A stretch of 40,442 bases of DNA from Nitrospina sp. (lineage in GTDB: Bacteria; Nitrospinota; Nitrospinia; Nitrospinales; JACRGP01). Under the pieces are notes generated by a model. That model was not told the DNA's origin. It worked only from the letters and a program-made list of their open reading frames with translations, and did not search any database. The stretch lies in contig JACAVV010000040.1 in assembly GCA_024648695.1 (NCBI GenBank), forward strand, positions 1 to 40,442, written 5' to 3'. A program made the position numbers and the translations under genes. Of the stretch, positions 34,069-40,442 are shown one piece after another. Each line of letters opens with the position of its first letter. The first letter of the stretch is position 1.

Positions 34069-36390
34069 ATGATACTCCGTTCATCATACCCTGCATTGGC
34101 TTTCTCCCTTTTTTGCGGAATGCTTTTGCTTATCCAGTCGGTCGGCGTCCCTTCCGCCGAAGCTCATAACAATCCTGTTGAAGACAATGGAAAGCGAAGG
34201 ATCTGTTACCGGGAAGTGAAATCGCTTTTGAAGCAGGGGAAATGGATCGATGGGAGAATTGTCCGGAGCAAATACATCGTCCGGTACCTGAATGATCCCG
34301 ATCTCTCCCTCAACGACAAGCCTATCCGTATTCGTAATTCTATCATTGAAAACGGATTGGATTTGACGCAGGTTTCTTCTGAATCATCTAAAGGCTCCGA
34401 CCCGGCCCCCATAGTCAGTATAGATCAGGATATTTTTATCCAGGAAACCGAATGGTATTTTAGCTGGAAAGGGGAGGGGCCCTATCCGCTTCTGGTCAAT
34501 GCCCAAAATGTCCAATTCAAAACGCTTGTGCTGGAGAAGGTTGAATTTGGGGGAGCCGTTGATTTTTCGGGAGCGAGCTTTAATGGAGAAACCCGTTTTA
34601 ATAAGTCGCTTTTTCATGGCGATGTGATTATGAATTCGGCAGAATTTAAACAAGATGTCGAATTCGAAGCTGTGGTATTCGAGGCCAAATCCGGTTGGAA
34701 TCAATCGCATTTTGTCGGAAAAGCAAAGTTCAAGAATTCGACAATTAAGGGACCTTCTGATTTTAGAAATGTAGTTTTCGAGAAATTGGCCGATTTTGGC
34801 AAGGTCCAATTTGAACAGACAGTAAGGTTCGGTTCAAGCGAAACCTCTGATATTCAGCAAACAGTTTTTAAAAACGATTTAATTTTCAATGAAGCAAAAT
34901 TTAATCAATCCCCAGACTTTTCCAAAATAAGTTTTATGGGGAAAGCAGATTTTAATGCGGCCCGGTTTAAAGGAGCGCGTTTCGATTCCAGTACATTTTC
35001 TGGGGACGCAGTGTTCGAAGAAGCCCAATTTGGCTCGGAGCGAGGTTTTTTTACGGGTGTTAAATTCGAGCAGTCCGGAAACTTTAAAAACGCCCGATTC
35101 GATTGGGTGACATTCGAAAAGTCTTTGTTTGAAGGTTCCGCGCAATTTAAAGATTCTACAATTAAAACATCAGGGGTTTTCCGTTTTGCCAGATTTTTAT
35201 CCGTTGCAAATTTTGAAGACAGCAATTTGGGATTCTTGAGTTTTGATGACGTCGAGTTTCATAATGATCTTTACCTGTCTACTTCAAATATTGGCTGGTT
35301 GGGATTCAATGGCTCTGATAAAGCGTTAGCGGTAAAGGGGCAATCAGATTTTAAATTGGCACACATCTGGCAGGCTGTGATTGAAAATGTTCGCTTTGAA
35401 AGTCTGGTTGATTTTTCCAATGCGGAGTTTGGAAAACCTTTGATGAACCTTGAAACCGAATCAGGACCGGGAATGTATTGGTTGCAGGATGTGGCTTTCC
35501 AAGGTGGGGTCAAATTTGACAATAGTTTTTTTAAGGATCGTGTTTATTGGGATCATGTTGAATTTGAAAAACCGGTAGATTTCTCTTCCATTCGTTTTGA
35601 TATTGATGGTTCATGCTTGTTTTTTTTCCAGATCAACTTTAAAGAACCCAATTCATTCATCAATCATTTACCTCCGCTAATAACCTGGCCCAAAAATGCA
35701 GATGAATTTCAGGAGTGCTATCAGCATTTTCGCCCAAAATCAGATGGATCCCCATATCAAACTGTTTTACAGTTTCTGGAACAATTGAGATCCCAATATA
35801 GAGCCCTGGGTCAAATCGAGAATGAGAATCGTGCTTTCCTTATGATAAAGGCAAAAGGAAAGGAGAGGATGGGAGAGGGGAGTATTGTAAAAAAAATCTG
35901 GAGTCAATTCTATCACTATTGTGTTCTTGGAGAATGGGCGGAGTATTACAATGATTGGAAGCGTGTGCTGATTGTATTTTTGATTTTGCACCTGATGTTT
36001 GTTGCCCTCTATTTTCGATGGGCCAAAATGTGGGGTGCACGCTTGGTCCTCCGTCATCCTGATCAAACTTTTCGTCCCCGTTTACTTGCGAGTCCAGAAA
36101 CCTTTTTTATTAAAGCTCAATCGGGCTTTTTAGGTTACGAAGCATTGAATAACCGCAACCCCCTGGCTTTGTTTTTGGCCGCATTTGAATACAGCTTTAC
36201 CCTTCTTTTTAAAATGGGTCGAATGAGAATCAAGGCACTCAGGGAATCAAGCGGAATGTTACGCTCGGGGAGTGTTAAACTGGAAAATAAATTTCGTTTG
36301 TTTCCTATCGTCTATCTGGAGTGGGTACTGGGTTATTATGCGGTCTATTGTTTATTAAGAACCCTGATACAAAACGCTGCTGTTTTCTAA
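34069..36390 (+). CDS. Membrane-anchored pentapeptide-like repeat protein
   Basis: A 773-residue protein. A signal peptide ends at AEAHN (about residue 33). Residues about 155-510 consist of repeats around F-x-x-A/S-x-F (VDFSGASF, ADFNAARF, AVFEEAQF), a relaxed form of pentapeptide repeats that folds as a right-handed beta-helix. The C-terminal region has three predicted transmembrane helices (about 630-650, 696-715, 745-766). The repeat domain would be periplasmic. AGAGGAT lies upstream of the ATG. Function unknown. Confidence 0.78.
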   Translation: MILRSSYPALAFSLFCGMLLLIQSVGVPSAEAHNNPVEDNGKRRICYREVKSLLKQGKWIDGRIVRSKYIVRYLNDPDLSLNDKPIRIRNSIIENGLDLTQVSSESSKGSDPAPIVSIDQDIFIQETEWYFSWKGEGPYPLLVNAQNVQFKTLVLEKVEFGGAVDFSGASFNGETRFNKSLFHGDVIMNSAEFKQDVEFEAVVFEAKSGWNQSHFVGKAKFKNSTIKGPSDFRNVVFEKLADFGKVQFEQTVRFGSSETSDIQQTVFKNDLIFNEAKFNQSPDFSKISFMGKADFNAARFKGARFDSSTFSGDAVFEEAQFGSERGFFTGVKFEQSGNFKNARFDWVTFEKSLFEGSAQFKDSTIKTSGVFRFARFLSVANFEDSNLGFLSFDDVEFHNDLYLSTSNIGWLGFNGSDKALAVKGQSDFKLAHIWQAVIENVRFESLVDFSNAEFGKPLMNLETESGPGMYWLQDVAFQGGVKFDNSFFKDRVYWDHVEFEKPVDFSSIRFDIDGSCLFFFQINFKEPNSFINHLPPLITWPKNADEFQECYQHFRPKSDGSPYQTVLQFLEQLRSQYRALGQIENENRAFLMIKAKGKERMGEGSIVKKIWSQFYHYCVLGEWAEYYNDWKRVLIVFLILHLMFVALYFRWAKMWGARLVLRHPDQTFRPRLLASPETFFIKAQSGFLGYEALNNRNPLALFLAAFEYSFTLLFKMGRMRIKALRESSGMLRSGSVKLENKFRLFPIVYLEWVLGYYAVYCLLRTLIQNAAVF

Positions 36391-36411
36391 TTTTGAAGGG
36401 ATAATAAAATT

Positions 36412-36462
36412 ATGGACAGGAACCTTCGTTGGGCTTGCAAACAGGTAGTGGCAAATATATGA
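36412..36462 (+). CDS. Possible 16-residue peptide
   Basis: ATG at 36412 opens a 16-codon frame (MDRNLRWACKQVVANI) with AAGGG at 36396-36400 upstream. Its stop overlaps (ATGA) a second 28-codon frame that runs through the terminator hairpin. Too short to support by coding statistics. Confidence 0.15.
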   Translation: MDRNLRWACKQVVANI

Positions 36463-36493
36463 TGGATACAACAGGCGTGCGTTATAAAATCAT

Positions 36494-36534
36494 AAGCCCC
36501 GGTCAGGTCACCGCCGGGGCTTGTTTTGTTTCTC
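36494..36534 (+). terminator. Intrinsic terminator
   Basis: AAGCCCCGG (36494-36502) pairs with CCGGGGCTT (36514-36522), 9 bp with an 11-nt loop, followed by GTTTTGTTTCT. It should end the pentapeptide-like gene transcript. It lies only 15 nt before the next gene's ATG. Confidence 0.75.
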
Positions 36535-36548
36535 TCATTATTTAAACA

Positions 36549-36926
36549 ATGGCTAAAATCCTTCTCATTGAAGATGAAGAACTGAACCGCGATTTGCTTT
36601 CCCGTCGATTGAACAAAAAAGGCTATCAAATCCTCTCGGCCGGAGATGCCCATCGTGGCCTGGCGTTGGCCCGATCCGAGTCACCCGATTTGATATTGAT
36701 GGATATGGGTCTGCCGGGTATGGACGGTATGGAAGCATCACGAAGACTAAAAGGGGATAAGGTCCTTGCCTCCATACCGGTGTTGGGACTTTCAGCCAAT
36801 GCATCCTCCAGCGACCGGGAAAAAGCGCTTGAAGCGGGATGCGATGATTACGATACCAAACCCATCGATTTTCCGAGGTTGATAGAAAAAATCGAAGCCC
36901 TTTTAAAAGAACCGCATTCTAGTTAG
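36549..36926 (+). CDS. Single-domain response regulator (CheY/DivK-like)
   Basis: The 125-residue protein is a bare receiver domain with Glu8-Asp9 pocket, phospho-acceptor Asp52 in LMDMGLPG, Ser in LGLSANA and Lys104 in DTKP. No output domain follows, so it must act by binding a partner or relaying phosphate. It is preceded by a strong terminator and I see no promoter between the terminator and the ATG, so expression must come from read-through or from a leader upstream of the terminator. Confidence 0.88.
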   Translation: MAKILLIEDEELNRDLLSRRLNKKGYQILSAGDAHRGLALARSESPDLILMDMGLPGMDGMEASRRLKGDKVLASIPVLGLSANASSSDREKALEAGCDDYDTKPIDFPRLIEKIEALLKEPHSS

Positions 36927-36972
36927 ATGCTTAAAAATTCTTTAAACTTTACTGAATCCATTCTATTACCTA

Positions 36973-38289
36973 TCAAGGTAACAAGAAGCAAGGACCCATA
37001 TTCCCCAGTAAACACTGCATTCGAATAGATGTATTTCGCAAAACCCGGATATCTTCTGACCCCAGATTTTCTTTGTTGGCTATCTTTCGTTTTAGTTCGG
37101 CGACTCGTTTCCTGTCTCTTTTGAGTTTCCATAAGGTAACCCAGCCTGTTTGAGGGATTTTTGTGTTCCAGTCAGAGGAATTTTTCAACAGGACTTGCAT
37201 AGTCTCAATATCATTATTCAGGTTTTCCCTGTTGGACTGAAAGGAAAGGGTCTTTCCAGACTGATCCAGAGCATTGAGTAAATTCAGTAACCATAATGTG
37301 GTTTGGCCCATTCTGTCGTAATGCAATTTTTCATGAGTGTCTGAGGTACGGTGGTAATTGGGGGTTCTTCCGGCGCTTAAAAAGAGGAAGGGGACATTAT
37401 AGGCGCGGAAATGATAATAATCGCTGAAAGGTTTTCTGGCAAAACCGGGGATGTGTTCTATCATATGGATTCCCAAAGGTTGAATGTCCACTCCTCCTTC
37501 CGGTACGGATTTCATCAGGGATTCCAGTTCTCTGGTTTTTTCCTGGCCCATCACAAATACGGTGTTCCGCAGAGGTTCCCAAAACACACCGCCCATGAGG
37601 TCCATTACGATTCCCAATTGAACCGCCTTTCGCGGAATCCCTAACTCATCAATGCGAAGCAGGAACTGATACGAGCCCATCCACTGAGTTAAAAAATAAG
37701 GGGACTCTTCGGAATTGAAAGCCACGAACAGAACATTCCAGTGCTTCATCACCTGCGACTTTTGAAGTCCTCGGGCAGTCTCAAGCAGAATGGCGACTCC
37801 TGACGCATTGTCATCAGCCCCTAAAAAACTTCCATCTTTTTTATGGCCTAAATGATCATAGTGAGCGCCAATAATGATCCACGGGTTTTTCGGCCGATAG
37901 GGTTTTAAAGCGGAAACCACATTGTTTCCTATTCTGGGATCCACCATTTGCAGGCGGTGTCCCGAGGGAGCAGATTCCAAATCCATTTGCAAAAAGCGGC
38001 TTAGTATATACTGTTCCGCCATACGGTTACCAGGTGTTCCCGGAGCGCGGCCCATTAAACCCGGAGACGCGAGAAACCGCACATGATTGTGCAAACTGGA
38101 AGAAAGTGATTGGAAATTTTGATCAAGTGCTGGCAGGTTTTCCGGTTTGATCAGGCCCGGGTGAAAGAAGAAGTAATCCCAAAGAAGAATACAAAGCAGT
38201 CCGTAACAAATGATTCGGGAAACGGTTCGGATACGATGGGTTTTACGGTCTGGAGGGTCTTGAGGCTCGGGAACGCTTTGAGAAGACAT
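36973..38289 (-). CDS. Membrane-anchored M28-family metallopeptidase
   Basis: From the ATG at 38289 the protein has 438 residues with one N-terminal membrane helix (about 25-45) and an extracytoplasmic M28 domain. Zinc-site segments are GAHYDHLG near 141, GADDNASG, SEESPYF and HRTSDTHEKL, typical of aminopeptidase Y/QC-like proteins. The frame is open to a TTG at 38337, with no support. A C-terminal basic region (about 400-438) is unassigned. Convergent with the response regulator at 36549-36926. Confidence 0.85.
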   Translation of the reverse strand: MSSQSVPEPQDPPDRKTHRIRTVSRIICYGLLCILLWDYFFFHPGLIKPENLPALDQNFQSLSSSLHNHVRFLASPGLMGRAPGTPGNRMAEQYILSRFLQMDLESAPSGHRLQMVDPRIGNNVVSALKPYRPKNPWIIIGAHYDHLGHKKDGSFLGADDNASGVAILLETARGLQKSQVMKHWNVLFVAFNSEESPYFLTQWMGSYQFLLRIDELGIPRKAVQLGIVMDLMGGVFWEPLRNTVFVMGQEKTRELESLMKSVPEGGVDIQPLGIHMIEHIPGFARKPFSDYYHFRAYNVPFLFLSAGRTPNYHRTSDTHEKLHYDRMGQTTLWLLNLLNALDQSGKTLSFQSNRENLNNDIETMQVLLKNSSDWNTKIPQTGWVTLWKLKRDRKRVAELKRKIANKENLGSEDIRVLRNTSIRMQCLLGNMGPCFLLP

Positions 38290-38398
38290 AAAGATTTGTT
38301 GCCAAGCCCTAGAGCAGATGTGTGAAACGCAGGGCAAGGGTCATTCCCATAGCCTGGCGGAAACCGTTAAATTGTAAACTCAAGGCCGGATCCAAGGG

Positions 38399-39721
38399 CT
38401 ACAAATTGTATTCTGCGGAATCCATTTCAACGGGGATTTTTTCCTGGGAAACCTCAAGCGGCAAATCAATGATAAAGGTGGCACCATGACCATAATTGCT
38501 TTCCACTTCCATAGACCCCGAATGTTTTTCGATAATAGCATGACACACAGACAAACCCAGCCCCGTGCCTTTATCTTCCGGTTTGGTTGTAAAAAACGGA
38601 TCAAACAATTTATTCATGTCCTCCTTGCGGATTCCTGGGCCCGTGTCCTGGAAAGAAATCCTGAGGAAGGGAATGCCGCCGGGAATGTGTTCATTCGAAT
38701 CGGTGATACGCTTATCGGATAACCTGCGTTTTCTCCGGTCCTTGAAAATCGTTTGGGTCGATACCGTAAAGCTCCCTCCATTTTGCATGGCATATTTGGC
38801 ATTGTTGATAATATTTAAAAACACCTGCCGCATACGGTCGGAGTCGATAAAAACCCTGGGCAAATTTTCCGAGTAATCCCGCACCAGTTCAATATTGGCA
38901 AGGAGCATTTCTTTTTCAACTATCGATAATACGGAATCCAGTTCCTGATTAATATCTATGAATCTCAGTTCAACCTCGCCTTTGCGGGAAAATTTTAACA
39001 AGCCGCTAATGATTTTCTCAATGCGGTTGATCTCCTCCATGATGGAATTCATATCTTCCGCCAAAGACTCATCTTCTGTTCTTTCCATATTGAGAGCCTG
39101 AACATGGCCGGAAATAATGTTGAGCGGATTCAGGATTTCATGACACACACCTGCGGCGAGGCGGCCGATGCCAGCCAGTTTCTCCGAGCGCAAAATCTGG
39201 TTTTGAGCCGTTTGTAGCTTTTTTAAGGAATCCTGCAGTTCACTGTTTTTACGGGTCAGTTCTTCGTGGGATTTCTTTAGCAGGATTTCGGCTTCTTCCC
39301 TTCTTTTGGCTTCGTGATGCAATTGAATCGAATAGCGTATCGAATTGCACAGGGTTTCCGAAGTGAGTTTTCCCTTGGTGAGGTAATCGTTGGCTCCCGC
39401 TTTCATGGCTTCAACGGCAACTTCCTGATCGCCTTGCCCCGTTAAAACAATGATGGGCGCGGTGATCCCCATTTCGCGAGTCATATTGAGCAAATAAATG
39501 CCGTCGATAGCTCCCAAACGGTAGTCGAACATACAAATATCGTATTGCGTGGTTTCAAGTTGTTTGAGAGCCTCTTTATGCGAGGCGTAGTGGTCGATGA
39601 CGGGTGGGGATGTAGACATCCCTTCATGTATCATTTCTTTAATGATAAAAACATCATCTTCGTCATCTTCAACGAACAAAATTCTTAATTGGGAGTCTTT
39701 TAGATTATTTTTATTCAACAT
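38399..39721 (-). CDS. Receiver-histidine kinase, cytoplasmic
   Basis: 440 residues. An N-terminal receiver (Asp66 in FDYRLG, with EDDEDD pocket) is followed by a coiled-coil segment, a HisKA domain with the phospho-acceptor His194 in GVCHEILNPLN, and a HATPase domain (N-box NIINNAKYAM, DTGPGI, GTGLGLS). There is no membrane helix or PAS/GAF sensor, so the receiver itself must be the input. The frame is open to a TTG at 39760, but the ATG at 39721 has AGGTAACTAAA upstream. It starts 5 nt after the stop of the response regulator gene, forming an operon. Confidence 0.92.
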   Translation of the reverse strand: MLNKNNLKDSQLRILFVEDDEDDVFIIKEMIHEGMSTSPPVIDHYASHKEALKQLETTQYDICMFDYRLGAIDGIYLLNMTREMGITAPIIVLTGQGDQEVAVEAMKAGANDYLTKGKLTSETLCNSIRYSIQLHHEAKRREEAEILLKKSHEELTRKNSELQDSLKKLQTAQNQILRSEKLAGIGRLAAGVCHEILNPLNIISGHVQALNMERTEDESLAEDMNSIMEEINRIEKIISGLLKFSRKGEVELRFIDINQELDSVLSIVEKEMLLANIELVRDYSENLPRVFIDSDRMRQVFLNIINNAKYAMQNGGSFTVSTQTIFKDRRKRRLSDKRITDSNEHIPGGIPFLRISFQDTGPGIRKEDMNKLFDPFFTTKPEDKGTGLGLSVCHAIIEKHSGSMEVESNYGHGATFIIDLPLEVSQEKIPVEMDSAEYNL

Positions 39722-39726
39722 TTTAG

Positions 39727-40173
39727 TTACCTGTAAGGTAATGTTACAGTATTTAACCAATAATCAGTAAAAACCTCGATCACATGAACAAAATCCTGAA
39801 ACTGGACAGGTTTTTGTATATAAGAATTCCCACCCCTTTCATAGGTAAATTGAATATCTACTTCGGCTTTTGATGTAGAAAAAATAATAGTGGGAATGAT
39901 TCTTAGTATGGGGTCTTCCTTAATCTCTAAAAGCACCTCACGACCATCTTTTTTGGGCATATTCAAGTCTAACAGGATCAGGCAGGGATAAACGGAATGC
40001 CCATCGGAGTTCTTACTTCCCAAGAGGTCCATTAGCTCATCACCATCTTTTAGCCAAAGGATTTCGTTTTTGAGTCCTGCCTCCTTAAATACCTCCAAAG
40101 CAAGGAGGTAATCATCCTCGTCATCATCTACGATCAAAATTTTTTCCAAAAACTCTCTACCAGTGTCATTCAT
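39727..40173 (-). CDS. Response regulator, Rcp1-like
   Basis: From the ATG at 40173 the protein has 148 residues. The receiver has DDDEDD pocket (16-21), phospho-acceptor Asp69 in LLDLNMP, Ser in FSTSKAE and Lys in QKPVQF; length and spacing fit the Rcp1 type that partners phytochrome kinases. A TTG at 40200 is an alternative start. It is co-transcribed with the receiver-kinase downstream, which may be its phosphodonor or acceptor. Confidence 0.9.
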   Translation of the reverse strand: MNDTGREFLEKILIVDDDEDDYLLALEVFKEAGLKNEILWLKDGDELMDLLGSKNSDGHSVYPCLILLDLNMPKKDGREVLLEIKEDPILRIIPTIIFSTSKAEVDIQFTYERGGNSYIQKPVQFQDFVHVIEVFTDYWLNTVTLPYR

Positions 40174-40319
40174 ACCCGTAATCACTAATTCGAAAAACAA
40201 ATTAAGGTTTATTAATTAATAATTTGCAACATGAGGATAGCATATTTCAGGGATTTTTTAAATATTTCATATGCATGTAATGTAATATAAAAAATAATGA
40301 ATAAATATTAATAATATAT

Positions 40320-40338
40320 GGTTCATGACTAGTTAACG
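40320..40338 (+). repeat. Candidate IS terminal end
   Basis: Sequence composition changes from very AT-rich (40201-40319) to mixed at GGTTCATGACTAGTTAACG, just before a transposase-like frame at 40366. This may be the left end of an insertion sequence; the matching right end is outside the window. Confidence 0.3.
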
Positions 40339-40365
40339 TCCTCCAAAGAGGGCTAAAATGTAGTT

Positions 40366-40442
40366 ATGAAGCGGCGAAACCCGATTTTAAAACGCGCCCG
40401 AATTTCGACCAAGAAATTTAGGGAACTTTTGAGGTACTTTTC
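40366..40442 (+). CDS. Partial transposase N-terminus, IS1595-like (runs off right edge)
   Basis: ATG at 40366 opens a frame of 25 codons to the window end, rich in Arg and Lys and ending KKFRELLRYF. This resembles, from memory, the N-terminus of IS1595-family (ISXO2-like) transposases, where a helix-turn-helix follows. AGAGGG about 13 nt upstream is a weak ribosome binding site. Too little sequence for certainty. Confidence 0.4.
   Translation, partial: MKRRNPILKRARISTKKFRELLRYF

Noticed and set aside
36459-36545. 28-codon frame overlapping the 16-codon frame by ATGA
   Set aside because: It runs straight through a strong terminator hairpin and has no separate ribosome binding site.
1-40442. 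CRISPR array, tRNA, rRNA, prophage or restriction-modification genes
   Set aside because: None was seen on either strand; the only repeats are the three paralogues and low-complexity coding sequence.

Overview
The window is a compact chromosomal stretch of moderate G+C from a Gram-negative bacterium. Lipobox signal peptides, a PBP4-type peptidoglycan hydrolase, a YggG-type periplasmic protease and a LolD/FtsX-type transporter all imply an outer membrane. Codon choice, a P-II gene beside a PLP-homeostasis gene, and many cytoplasmic response regulators would fit Nitrospinota or a delta-proteobacterium-like lineage. That placement is inference; no rRNA or tRNA gene is present to settle it. Both edges run into what look like transposase starts (IS5-like on the left, minus strand; IS1595-like on the right, plus strand), so the window may be an island between insertion sequences.

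Layout. 1-349: IS5-like edge and a gene-free stretch. 349-4342 (minus): a lipoprotein alpha/beta hydrolase followed by the overlapping mutS2. 4444-7300 (plus): a SprT-type metalloprotein, an atypical P-II protein, YggS/PLPBP and ProC. 7301-7500: an unexplained structured element with a near-consensus promoter, three hairpins and a 10-codon reading frame. 7501-8570 (minus): larE and a small membrane protein. 8914-13913 (plus): three tandem paralogues of a secreted multi-domain protein that I cannot assign to a described family. 13945-17675: a small lipoprotein (minus), then an ABC ATPase and a large FtsX-type permease (plus). 17684-20081 (minus): rnhB-recJ. 20210-21076: M48 lipoprotein protease. 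21093-22109 (minus): PfkB-family kinase. 22274-23833: dacB/PBP4. 23844-29289 (minus): an Asn/Gly-rich disordered protein, oligoendopeptidase F and valS. 29571-30992 (minus): a receiver protein with a long acidic linker. 31356-33335: a PHP-like membrane protein with altered metal ligands. 33351-33896 (minus): a membrane-tethered FAM173-like methyltransferase. 34069-36390: a pentapeptide-like repeat membrane protein. 36549-36926: a single-domain response regulator. 36973-38289 (minus): a membrane-anchored M28 peptidase. 38399-40173 (minus): an Rcp1-like response regulator and a receiver-histidine kinase. 40366-40442: IS1595-like edge.

How the genes work together. Housekeeping genes for DNA maintenance (mutS2, rnhB, recJ), translation (valS), envelope upkeep (dacB, M48 protease, ABC/FtsX) and nitrogen/amino-acid control (P-II, YggS, proC) alternate with lineage-specific genes. 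The least explained parts are the three-paralogue secreted cluster and the structured intergenic element at 7311-7471. The cytoplasmic phosphorelay proteins at 29571-30992, 36549-36926 and 38399-40173 all lack visible sensory or DNA-binding domains, so they probably pass signals through protein partners.
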